Source of the DNA: Pseudomaricurvus sp050633365
GTDB lineage: Bacteria; Pseudomonadota; Gammaproteobacteria; Pseudomonadales; Cellvibrionaceae
NCBI GenBank assembly: GCA_050633365.1
Contig: JBOEGJ010000020.1
Location: forward strand, 62,001-126,000
Direction: 5' to 3'
DNA length: 64,000 nucleotides
The position numbers and the translations under genes were made by a program. Below, piece after piece: positions 1 through 7,655 of this stretch. Below the pieces are notes generated by a model. The model saw only the letters and a list, made by a program, of their open reading frames with translations. It made no database searches and was not told where the DNA came from. The stretch's first letter is position 1; the number at the start of each line of letters is the position of its first letter.

Positions 1-1104
1 TCAATCGCCAACGCTCGACAGGTGATTATTCCCGCTCCGCCACAATTGGCCGCCAGCGGTTATCTACTGATTGACGGCGACACCGGTAAAGTATTGGTCG
101 AGCACAACGCCGATCAGCAATTGCCTCCGGCGAGTCTCACCAAGATGATGACCAGCTACATCGTGTCTTCAGAAGTCGACAGCGGTAACATGCACGAAGA
201 TGATCTGGTAAACATCAGCGTTAAAGCCTGGAAGATGGGCGGCTCAAAAATGTTCATTCGCGAGGGGACTCGCGTGTCGATCAAAGACCTTTTGCGTGGC
301 GTGATTATCCAATCGGGTAACGATGCCAGTGTTGCGTTGGCCGAGCATGTGGCCGGTAGCGAAGCGGCCTTTGTCGACGTGATGAATCAGCAAGCGGCAC
401 TATTGGGGATGAATAGCACACAGTTTCACAATGCCACGGGTTGGCCTGCGGCGGGTCACGTGACCACGGCTCGCGATTTGTCGTTGCTAGCTCGCGCTTT
501 GATTAACGATTTTCCGGAACACTACAAACTCTATTCCGAGAAATATTTTAAATACAACGGCATTAACCAGCCTAATCGCAATAAGTTATTGTTTCGCGAT
601 AGCAGTGTTGATGGTTTAAAAACCGGCCATACCGAAGAGGCGGGTTTTTGTTTGGTGTCATCGGCGCGAAAAAATGGCATGCGCTTGATCTCGGTGGTGA
701 TGGGCACTCGTTCCGATGGCGCCCGCGCGGCGGAGTCGCAAAAGCTGTTAGCTTACGGATTTCGGTACTTTCAAACTCATAAGCTCTACAGCCAAGGTGA
801 TGAACTCACCACTGCGCGAGTATGGGCGGGTCAAGCCGAGCAGGTCGAGCTTGGCATTAAAGATGATCTCTACCTTACGATTCCTCGCGGCGCCGCAGAA
901 GAACTAGAGGCGAAGATGCACATTGATGAGGTGATTAAAGCCCCTTTTAAGGCAGGGCAGGAGCTGGGTAATTTAACCGTTGTGCTCAATGACGAGACGC
1001 TAGTGGATATTCCATTAATCGCCATCAATGAGGTGGCCGAAGCCGGCGCATTGGCGCGACTGTGGGATGCCATCAAGCTGTTTTTTCTAAGTCTGTTTAG
1101 CTGA
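1..1104 (+). CDS. dacA: D-alanyl-D-alanine carboxypeptidase (PBP5/6 family), 5' partial
   Basis: Periplasmic penicillin-binding protein that removes the terminal D-Ala from peptidoglycan stem peptides. The reading frame is open from the window's first base, so the start codon and the signal peptide lie to the left. All three serine-peptidase motifs are visible: SLTK at 133-144 (nucleophile Ser), SGN at 313-321 and KTG at 619-627. A C-terminal beta domain follows. The hydrophobic, amphipathic end (LWDAIKLFFLSLFS) is the family's membrane-anchoring helix. A strong terminator follows. In many gammaproteobacteria dacA directly precedes ybeD-lipB-lipA, but here those genes lie 32 kb away. Family assignment is very secure; dacA versus dacC cannot be decided. 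Confidence 0.95.
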   Translation, partial: SIANARQVIIPAPPQLAASGYLLIDGDTGKVLVEHNADQQLPPASLTKMMTSYIVSSEVDSGNMHEDDLVNISVKAWKMGGSKMFIREGTRVSIKDLLRGVIIQSGNDASVALAEHVAGSEAAFVDVMNQQAALLGMNSTQFHNATGWPAAGHVTTARDLSLLARALINDFPEHYKLYSEKYFKYNGINQPNRNKLLFRDSSVDGLKTGHTEEAGFCLVSSARKNGMRLISVVMGTRSDGARAAESQKLLAYGFRYFQTHKLYSQGDELTTARVWAGQAEQVELGIKDDLYLTIPRGAAEELEAKMHIDEVIKAPFKAGQELGNLTVVLNDETLVDIPLIAINEVAEAGALARLWDAIKLFFLSLFS

Positions 1105-1151
1105 TCGAAAACCTCCTCTTTAATTCGACTTAGGTCGAATGTGGAAACACT

Positions 1152-1193
1152 AAAAAACGGTTACACTTCTAGCGGGGTGTAGCCGTTTTTTTG
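1152..1193 (+). terminator. Rho-independent terminator after dacA
   Basis: An 11-bp stem (arms 1156-1166 and 1177-1187, one G-U pair) is followed by a run of seven T starting at 1186. It ends the dacA transcript before the sensor kinase gene. Confidence 0.85.
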
Positions 1194-1261
1194 TTTTGTC
1201 ACCATGACTCCCCAAGGTGTCTATCGCCTCGATACGCTAACAAAACCAAAGGCCAGATTGC

Positions 1262-4200
1262 ATGGACAGCCAGCTGCTGCTTCTTCTCGTTTGTTTTTAC
1301 AGTGGTTTGTTGTTCGCCATCGCTTGGTTGGCTGAGCGCTATGGTAGTCGATTAAAGGCCGATTGGTGGCGGCCGATGGTGTACACCTTATCCATCGGGG
1401 TCTATTGCAGTTCTTGGACTTTCCTTGGGGCCGTCGGGCAGGCGGTTGAAAATGGTTGGGAGTTTCTCCCCATCTATCTCGGCCCTATCTTATTGGTGTT
1501 GTTTGGTTGGCGCTTTCTGCGTCGTCTATTGATTATCAGCTCTCGCAATAAAGTCACGTCTATCGCCGATTTTATCGGTTCCCGGTACGGAAAAAATCAG
1601 CGTTTGGCGGCGATAGTGACACTGGTCTTGGTTGTCGGCACCTTGCCTTATATCGCTTTGCAGCTGCGTGCGGTGGGTATTGCCTGGTCGACGATTCATT
1701 GGAGCGAGAACGGTGGCGCGGCGTTCGATTATTGGTCGAGTCTTATTGCCGCTATGGCAATGGCTTGGTTTGCCATTCTATTTGGTACTCGAGTGATAGA
1801 CGGCCCCGATCGCCATCGAGGGCTGATTACGGCGGTTGCAGTTGAGTCCTTAGTAAAAGTCATCGCCTTTGTAGTGGTGGGTTTTTTGGCCTACCGCTTG
1901 CTGGAAACACCGGGGCTAAATGTCGGCGCGACTATTCCAAACTTTAACGTGGGTCAGCTCACCAGTCCGCTGTTCATGACCGAAATGCTTCTATCGGCGA
2001 TTGCCATTGTTTGCCTGCCGCGGCAGTTCCATGTGATGGTGGTGGAGTATCAGCATCGCAGTGATTTACGTTACACCCGTTGGTTGCTACCCCTGTATCT
2101 GGCGATTTTCGCTATTTTGGTGCTGCCTTTGGCTCAGGTGGGAGCTCAACTATTTGGTGGTTTACCCATCGATCCCGACAGTTATGTGCTCACCTTGCCT
2201 CGTTGGGCGGGGGAAGAATCGACACTGGTGATAACCTTCATCGGATCGCTGTCGGCGGCCACCGGCATGGTGGTGGTGGCTACCATCGCTTTGTCCATTA
2301 TGATTTCCAACGAATTGATTGTTCCGATTTGGTTGCGCTCGAGTTCTCAGCGCGGTCAAAACACCAGTGATTTAGGTAAGTCGCTGCGGTTTATTCGGCG
2401 AGCCTCCATTATCGCCGTGTTGATGTTGGGCTGGGCGCTCGAGCGCATTATGAGTAATACCGACGGTCTGGCGTCTATGGGGTTAATTTCTTTCGCCGCG
2501 ACCGCGCAATTGATGCCGGCAATTTTGGCCGCGCTTTATTGGCCTAAGGGGCATGCACGCGGAGTGATTGCCGGGCTCTTAGTGGGCATGACGATTTGGT
2601 TCTATTGCCTGTTATTGCCAGTGCTGTTGCCCAGTGATCATGCACTAATTGTTGCAGGGCCTGCTGGACTTGCGTGGCTTGCGCCTTACCAATTGTTTGG
2701 ATTGAAAGGGCTGGACCCCCTGAGCCATGGTGTGTTTTGGAGCTTGTTATTTAACATTGTCGTGTTTATCGCAGTTTCTAAGCGTTCAGTTTTTCGTCTG
2801 TTGGATATTCGCCAGTCCGACGCCTTTACCCGTTTGCGCTGGAGTATTCGTCGCCAGACATTGGATATGGAGCCCTCCGGTATCGAGGTGCAACAGCTGC
2901 AGTCGTTGATGGATCCTCTCTTTGGTGCTGAGCGCACCTTGGATATGTGGCAAGATTTTGAGCAGCGAGTTGGCCACCGATTGTTGCCTCACGATCAAAC
3001 GCCACGTTTTGTGGTGTCCTCTATCGAAAGTGATTTGGCGGCGATTATCGGCGCCGTATCCGCGCACAGGGCGATGCAGTTGTTGGTCAGTCAGCAGCCG
3101 TTACAGTTGCAAGATTTCGTCAGCCTTGTGGGGGGGAGCTCGCGGCAGCTGCAATTTAGCCAAACGCTTTTGCAGACGACGTTAGAGACGATTCCTCAGG
3201 GCATTAGCGTTGTCGATAAGGATTTGCAGTTGGTGGCGTGGAATCAACAATATCAGCAGCTGTTCGATTATCCCAAACGCTTACTCTACGTCGGTTGTGA
3301 TATCGAAAAAATCTATCACTACAACGCCATGCGCGGTTATCTCGGGACCAGTGACGACGGCGTCGAGGCGGCGGTGGAAAGACGTTTGGGTCAACTGCGA
3401 ACCGGTACCCCTCATCGGATGGAGCGCGTGCTGCCGAGTGGAGAAGTGGTAGAGATTCGAGGAACACCTCTGGCCAATGGCGGTTATGTGACCACTTATA
3501 CCGACGTCAGTGACTACCACATGATGCTCGATCAATTAGAGCACGCAAAAGAAACCCTAGAGGAACGGGTCGAATCGCGCACGGCTGAATTACAGCATGC
3601 TAATTTGTCATTGCAGCGCGAAAACGAATTGCGCGGTCGAACCGAGCAAGAGTTGAAAGAAGTGCACGCCAGTAAAAGCCGGTTTTTGGCCGCTGCGAGT
3701 CATGATCTTTTGCAGCCGATCAATGCCGCCCGTTTGTTCGTGGCGTCGCTCAGCGCCAAATTGGGAAATAGTGAGACCACGCCATTGCGCAGTGATGTGG
3801 AATACTTGGATGATGCCTTGGCGCAAGCTGAGCAGCTCATCAGCTCACTGCGTGAAATTTCCCGTCTAGGTTCCGGGAAAGAACAGCCTAAGCGCGAGAA
3901 CTTCTCCATCGACAGCTTATTGAGACCGCTGGCGAATGAAGCTTCTGCCTTGGCCCAAAAGCAGAGTTTGGATTTTGATTGGGTACCCTCTTCGGTGTGG
4001 GTAAACAGCGATCCACATTTATTGCGCAGAGTTCTTCAGAACTTTATTTCCAACGCCTTGCGTTACACCAAGAGTGGCAAGGTGCTGTTGGGTTGTCGGC
4101 GCCGCAGCGATTGCTTGGTGATCGAGGTTTGGGATACGGGGCCGGGTATAGCCCCAGAAGATCGTCAAAGAATCTTTGAGGAGTTCGAGAGATTACCTGG

Positions 4201-4771
4201 TTCAAATATGGGCAATCAGGGATTGGGGTTGGGGCTGTCCATCGCCCAGCGAATCTCTCAATTGTTAGGTCATCCCATTGGTGTGGATTCTCAACAGGGA
4301 CGGGGCTCGGTATTTCGAATTCAAGTGAGCTTGGGCGTAGCGGTAGAGGCGCCGCGTGCGAAGCCTTCGGTTGATTCTCGGTTGGCGGGCTTGTCGGTGC
4401 TGTGCATTGATAACGAAGCGGTGATTCGAGCGGGGATGCAATCGCTGTTAGAGCAGTGGGGCTGCAGCGTCATTACCGCCTCGGATCTTAGGGAGGCATT
4501 GGCTAATTGGTCCGATCAAGTGCCGCCGCAATTGGTGTTGGCGGATTTTCATCTCGACGAAGAAACGGGATTGGATGTGCTAGAGGCGCTGCGTTATCAC
4601 TGGCAACAAAATCTACCCGCGGTTGTGATCAGTGCCGACAACAGTGACGAAGTGCGCGAGCAGGTGCAAAATGCGGGTTGCCTATTTCTCGCTAAACCGG
4701 TGCAGCCTGCGGCCTTGAGAACCTTGATGCGAAGGGCATTAAGGCGTCAAAAGATTAGTCAAGATGTTTAG
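1262..4771 (+). CDS. crbS: SLC5-domain hybrid sensor histidine kinase (CrbS-like)
   Basis: A 1169-aa hybrid sensor. The first ~500 residues are a polytopic sodium:solute symporter-like (SLC5) domain. A cytoplasmic linker at about 530-625 fits the STAC domain known to join SLC5 and kinase modules. A PAS domain lies at about 640-755, then a coiled coil, a HisKA domain (phospho-acceptor His814 in the ASHDLLQP motif), HATPase_c (N box near LQNFISNALRY; DTGPGI and GLGLGLS boxes) and a C-terminal receiver (Asp1095 in LADFHLD; Lys in AKP). CrbS/MxtR-type sensors control acetate uptake and activation through a LuxR-type partner, and such a gene lies next door on the opposite strand. NahK/ErcS-like kinases share the architecture. 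The ATG at 1262 has a weak AAAGG upstream. Naming as crbS is inferred from architecture and neighbours; no acs gene is in the window. Confidence 0.85.
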   Translation: MDSQLLLLLVCFYSGLLFAIAWLAERYGSRLKADWWRPMVYTLSIGVYCSSWTFLGAVGQAVENGWEFLPIYLGPILLVLFGWRFLRRLLIISSRNKVTSIADFIGSRYGKNQRLAAIVTLVLVVGTLPYIALQLRAVGIAWSTIHWSENGGAAFDYWSSLIAAMAMAWFAILFGTRVIDGPDRHRGLITAVAVESLVKVIAFVVVGFLAYRLLETPGLNVGATIPNFNVGQLTSPLFMTEMLLSAIAIVCLPRQFHVMVVEYQHRSDLRYTRWLLPLYLAIFAILVLPLAQVGAQLFGGLPIDPDSYVLTLPRWAGEESTLVITFIGSLSAATGMVVVATIALSIMISNELIVPIWLRSSSQRGQNTSDLGKSLRFIRRASIIAVLMLGWALERIMSNTDGLASMGLISFAATAQLMPAILAALYWPKGHARGVIAGLLVGMTIWFYCLLLPVLLPSDHALIVAGPAGLAWLAPYQLFGLKGLDPLSHGVFWSLLFNIVVFIAVSKRSVFRLLDIRQSDAFTRLRWSIRRQTLDMEPSGIEVQQLQSLMDPLFGAERTLDMWQDFEQRVGHRLLPHDQTPRFVVSSIESDLAAIIGAVSAHRAMQLLVSQQPLQLQDFVSLVGGSSRQLQFSQTLLQTTLETIPQGISVVDKDLQLVAWNQQYQQLFDYPKRLLYVGCDIEKIYHYNAMRGYLGTSDDGVEAAVERRLGQLRTGTPHRMERVLPSGEVVEIRGTPLANGGYVTTYTDVSDYHMMLDQLEHAKETLEERVESRTAELQHANLSLQRENELRGRTEQELKEVHASKSRFLAAASHDLLQPINAARLFVASLSAKLGNSETTPLRSDVEYLDDALAQAEQLISSLREISRLGSGKEQPKRENFSIDSLLRPLANEASALAQKQSLDFDWVPSSVWVNSDPHLLRRVLQNFISNALRYTKSGKVLLGCRRRSDCLVIEVWDTGPGIAPEDRQRIFEEFERLPGSNMGNQGLGLGLSIAQRISQLLGHPIGVDSQQGRGSVFRIQVSLGVAVEAPRAKPSVDSRLAGLSVLCIDNEAVIRAGMQSLLEQWGCSVITASDLREALANWSDQVPPQLVLADFHLDEETGLDVLEALRYHWQQNLPAVVISADNSDEVREQVQNAGCLFLAKPVQPAALRTLMRRALRRQKISQDV

Positions 4772-4811
4772 TGCAATGCTGTGGCTAATTTTATAACCGT
4801 ATCTTTCGCCG

Positions 4812-5486
4812 TTAGCTTTTCTTGAATTCGTCGAGGGATTGATTCGGGCTGATCGCCAACTGCCCAATGGCCACGGCAGCCTGCGTGCGCGAGTGAACAC
4901 CAAGTTTACGAAATATCTCTGTCATATGGGCCTTGATGGTGGCTTCGGTCACGTTGAGTTCGTAGGCGATTTGTTTATTGAGCAGGCCTTGGCTCACCAT
5001 CGACGCCACTCGAAACTGCTGGGGCGTGAGATTCGCTAAGGCTTCGGCAATATTGAGTTCTGCTTCGTCAGCCGCGGGCTCATCGGTTAATCCTTCAGGC
5101 AGCCAGGTGTTACCTCTTAGCACTGTCAGCAGTGCTTCACTCATGGTGTCGATCGAGGCGCTTTTGGGAAGAAAGCCACTGGCGCCATGATCCATTGCTC
5201 GCCGAATGATCTCAGGCTCCTCATGAGCTGAAACAATCATCACTGGAATTTGCGGATAGTGAGCAGTTAAAAAGACGAGAGCGCTAAAGCCTTCGGCGCC
5301 AGGCATGTGAAGATCGAGCAAGATCAAGTTCGCGCCGCTATTGGCATCGAGGCAGTTTTGAAGCGAGTCGATATCCTCGGCCTCAATGATATTGGGCTGG
5401 CTTAACTCTCTCTGTAAGGTGCCGCTCAATGCGGAGCGAAACAGAGGGTGATCATCGGCAATGATAATGCACGGGTGAGTGACCAT
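4812..5486 (-). CDS. crbR: LuxR-family response regulator (CrbR/ErdR-like)
   Basis: A 224-aa response regulator. The N-terminal receiver has acidic residues in IIADDHPLF, phospho-acceptor Asp58 in LILLDLHMPG and the conserved Lys in FLPKS. A C-terminal LuxR/NarL-type helix-turn-helix lies at about 150-212 (LTPQQFRVASMVSQGL, then NKQIAYELNVTEATIKAHM). It is convergent with the SLC5-domain kinase, 40 bp between stops, and is the obvious partner. CrbR/ErdR regulators activate acetate-utilisation genes in Vibrio and Pseudomonas. Its likely targets here are the porin and symporter genes to the right, which carry repeated TTAGAC elements upstream. The regulator class is secure; the crbR name is inferred from context. 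Confidence 0.85.
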   Translation of the reverse strand: MVTHPCIIIADDHPLFRSALSGTLQRELSQPNIIEAEDIDSLQNCLDANSGANLILLDLHMPGAEGFSALVFLTAHYPQIPVMIVSAHEEPEIIRRAMDHGASGFLPKSASIDTMSEALLTVLRGNTWLPEGLTDEPAADEAELNIAEALANLTPQQFRVASMVSQGLLNKQIAYELNVTEATIKAHMTEIFRKLGVHSRTQAAVAIGQLAISPNQSLDEFKKS

Positions 5487-5624
5487 AGTGCTCTATCCAT
5501 TTTGTCTGTCGTTATTATTGTAGACGCTGTGGCTCGGTCGTCTGATTCTATATCACAGAATAATAGTATCTCAGTGAAGGTGATTTGTCAGTTTTGACCT
5601 GAATCAATCATTTTGTAGAGGCAA

Positions 5625-5657
5625 TAAAAAACACAGCTTCACCTGAGTGAAGCTGTG
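5625..5657 (-). terminator. Strong minus-strand terminator upstream of the response regulator gene
   Basis: Perfect 11-bp stem (5632-5642 with 5647-5657, tetraloop CTGA). On the minus strand it is followed by TTTTTTATTG, a classic Rho-independent terminator. The plus side has no T-run. It lies upstream of the regulator start (5486) in the same orientation, so it must end a short minus-strand transcript or attenuate a leader of the regulator gene. Confidence 0.85.
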
Positions 5658-5786
5658 CAGAGAAGTTGCTCTGGTCCAAGTTTGAGTGAAACCCTTAGAA
5701 GAAGAAAATCAAAGACGCCGCTGTGTAATGGATGCGTGTTTGGCTTTCACTTCGTCAAACCTCTGTTACAGCCTGTACTACTGTGA
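5625..5786 (-). ncRNA. Candidate small RNA upstream of the response regulator gene
   Basis: Proposed because a strong minus-strand terminator (5625-5657) has no gene to serve. Only about 160-250 bp separates it from the divergent porin promoter. A TAGACC-TT-GGTCTA inverted repeat (5821-5834) sits upstream, and a CATACT at 5796-5791 (minus) could be a -10 about 25 bp from that repeat. No good -35 is visible, so an activated promoter would be needed. The start is a guess. The parallel is CrcZ, the small RNA controlled by the SLC5-domain CbrA system of Pseudomonas, but no sequence similarity is claimed. A leader of the regulator mRNA with an attenuator is the alternative. Confidence 0.35.
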
Positions 5787-5819
5787 TCTCAGTATGGTTA
5801 CCTGAAATACTATTCGCTA

Positions 5820-5895
5820 TTAGACCTTGGTCTAGCCCGAAGCCCTTGTGAATTCTAGGGTATAGACTTTAGTCGGTAGTTAGACTAACGGTTAA
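5820..5895. promoter_or_regulatory. Candidate operator cluster upstream of the porin gene (TAGACY elements)
   Basis: Three related elements: a perfect inverted repeat TAGACC-TT-GGTCTA at 5821-5834, TAGACT-TT-AGTC at 5863-5874, and TTAGACTAACGGTTAA at 5880-5895. The same TTAGACC motif occurs twice upstream of the symporter genes (7269-7300). LuxR/NarL-type regulators bind short inverted or direct repeats like these, and the nearby response regulator is the natural candidate. Confidence 0.55.
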
Positions 5896-5961
5896 TACCT
5901 CTTTGTGGTTGAACGGCAAATACTGGTTGTCGGAGATAACTCAACAATGGAGAGGGCAACA

Positions 5962-7251
5962 ATGAATCATAAAAATCAAAAATCCCCTTTGGCACTGGCG
6001 ATGGGTACCAGTCTCATTTTGTCGGCAATGCCAGCCTTAGCGGATAGCGACATGCAAAAACGCGTTGAAATGCTTGAGCGAGAATTACAAGCATTGAAAA
6101 CACAGCTGCAAACGAAGGAAGAAACGCAACTCAAGAAAGGCGTTGAAATCAAAAAGGGTACCCGTTTCCAATACGGCGGCTACATCAAAATGGACGGCAT
6201 TTGGAGTCAGCAATCGGATCAGCAGCGTTCCAATAACGTTGGCGATGATTTCTTGGTGCCTTCAACCATTGCTGTGGGGGATGGCGATAACAAAGGCGAC
6301 GCAGTCTTTGATAGTAACGCTAAGTTCAGCCGTCTATGGTTTAAAACCCAAACGGAAACCAGTGCGGGCTTGGTGACAAGCTACATCGAAACGGATTTTA
6401 ATGGCTCCAACGACGAGCGACTGACCAATCAATCGGTCAGCGGTCTTCGTCACGCCTTTGTGAATTGGGACTATTCCGATACAGACTCACTGCTCATGGG
6501 GCAAACCTGGAGTACCTTCTTTAACGTCGGGGCGCTTCCCGAGACCATCGATTTTGTTGGTCCAACATCGGGTACCGTGTTTATTCGTCAAACTCAGGCG
6601 CGCTGGACTCACAAGCTGGGTGATGGGGCTTCTTTTATGCTGGCGGCTGAAAATCCTTCGGTCAGTATGTATGACGCCGGTGGTGGTTATGCTGCTAATG
6701 ATATTGACGATAGCTCTATTCCCGATCTAATCGCTCGCTATAACGGTAAGGCTGGAAACTTCAGCTATAGCTTGGCGGGCATGGCGCGAGAAATTGGCTA
6801 CGACTCGGGTACCCAATCGGATGAAGAGATGGGCTTTGGTTTGAGTCTTTCCGGCAAGTACGTATTCGATAACGGTGATGATCTTAAAGTCATGGTCAAT
6901 CACGGTAATCTAGGCCGCTATGTTGCGCTAAATGCCTTTCGCGATGCGGCGATTGATGCCGATGGTGATGTGGACTTGATTGATGTCACCGGTGGTTACA
7001 TCGCTTATCGCCATCACTGGAATGAAAAGCTGCGCAGTACCTTCAGTTACGCCATATCGACGGCCGATAATTCCAGCGACATTTTGGCCGATGTGACCGA
7101 GACGGTTTCTAATGCCAACATCAACGTAATGTATTCACCCACAAAAAAACTGACACTGGGCGCGGAATTTATCTACGCCGAGCGTGAAGTGGAAAGTGGA
7201 TTGGATGGCGATCTAGAGCGATTGCAATTTATGGGTAAGTGGGCTTTTTAG
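5962..7251 (+). CDS. Outer-membrane porin with coiled-coil N-terminus (DcaP-like)
   Basis: A 429-aa exported beta-barrel protein. The ATG at 5962 is preferred over the upstream GTG (5905) and ATG (5947) because GGAGAGGG lies just upstream and a clean signal peptide follows (MNHKNQKSPLALAMGTSLILSAMPALA, cleaved before DSD). The mature start is a short heptad-like coiled coil (MQKRVEMLERELQALKTQL), as in DcaP-type trimeric porins. Next come alternating aromatic barrel strands beginning FQYGGYIKMDGIW, ending in the terminal aromatic LQFMGKWAF required for outer-membrane assembly. It lies just upstream of the symporter pair with similar promoter elements, so it probably lets the same substrate (acetate or another small carboxylate, inferred) cross the outer membrane. 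Confidence 0.85.
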   Translation: MNHKNQKSPLALAMGTSLILSAMPALADSDMQKRVEMLERELQALKTQLQTKEETQLKKGVEIKKGTRFQYGGYIKMDGIWSQQSDQQRSNNVGDDFLVPSTIAVGDGDNKGDAVFDSNAKFSRLWFKTQTETSAGLVTSYIETDFNGSNDERLTNQSVSGLRHAFVNWDYSDTDSLLMGQTWSTFFNVGALPETIDFVGPTSGTVFIRQTQARWTHKLGDGASFMLAAENPSVSMYDAGGGYAANDIDDSSIPDLIARYNGKAGNFSYSLAGMAREIGYDSGTQSDEEMGFGLSLSGKYVFDNGDDLKVMVNHGNLGRYVALNAFRDAAIDADGDVDLIDVTGGYIAYRHHWNEKLRSTFSYAISTADNSSDILADVTETVSNANINVMYSPTKKLTLGAEFIYAEREVESGLDGDLERLQFMGKWAF

Positions 7252-7268
7252 CCTTTGACTAAAAGCGG

Positions 7269-7308
7269 TTAGACCAGCGGTCGGAGTAGTAGTTAGACCA
7301 ACGTCCAA
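7269..7308. promoter_or_regulatory. Two TTAGACC elements upstream of the symporter operon
   Basis: TTAGACC occurs at 7269-7275, followed by AGCGGTC as a partial inverted half, and again at 7293-7299, followed by AACGTCC. The repeats are 24 bp apart and 75-105 bp before the DUF4212 start. They match the elements upstream of the porin gene, which suggests shared activation by the neighbouring LuxR-type regulator. Confidence 0.5.
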
Positions 7309-7374
7309 TGGTGGAAATGGTGTAATCGCTTTATAACTGATAATGACTGCAAAGAGTATTTGAGGAGGAGAATC

Positions 7375-7641
7375 ATGGCCTTTCAATCAGAAAGTGATGC
7401 GAAAGCCTATTGGAAAGAAAACCTCGGTTTGATGGTGAAACTGATGGTGGTTTGGTTTGTGGTGTCATTCGGCTGCGGTATTTTATTTGTCGATGCGCTC
7501 AACACCATTCAATTAGGTGGTTATAAGTTGGGCTTTTGGTTTGCTCAGCAGGGATCCATTTATGTCTTCGTTGTACTGACTTTTTACTACGCGAAGAAAA
7601 TGGGCGACTTGGACCGTAAGTACGGCGTCGACGACGAATAA
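7375..7641 (+). CDS. DUF4212 symporter small subunit
   Basis: An 88-aa inner-membrane protein with two predicted membrane segments (about 18-42 and 50-74) and a charged, acidic C-terminus. It matches the small subunit that accompanies the VC_2705-type sodium:solute symporters (DUF4212). The ATG at 7375 is chosen because TGAGGAGGAG lies directly upstream. The large subunit starts 14 bp after the stop, so the two are co-transcribed. In acetate permease operons a YjcH/DUF485 protein takes this position; DUF4212 is the equivalent for this subfamily. It is assumed to aid assembly or regulation of the permease. Confidence 0.9.
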   Translation: MAFQSESDAKAYWKENLGLMVKLMVVWFVVSFGCGILFVDALNTIQLGGYKLGFWFAQQGSIYVFVVLTFYYAKKMGDLDRKYGVDDE

Positions 7642-7655
7642 CGAGGAGCACGATT

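Noticed and set aside
5761..5810. CRP site near TGTGATCTC upstream of the porin
   Set aside because: Only one half-site is present; the second half does not match.
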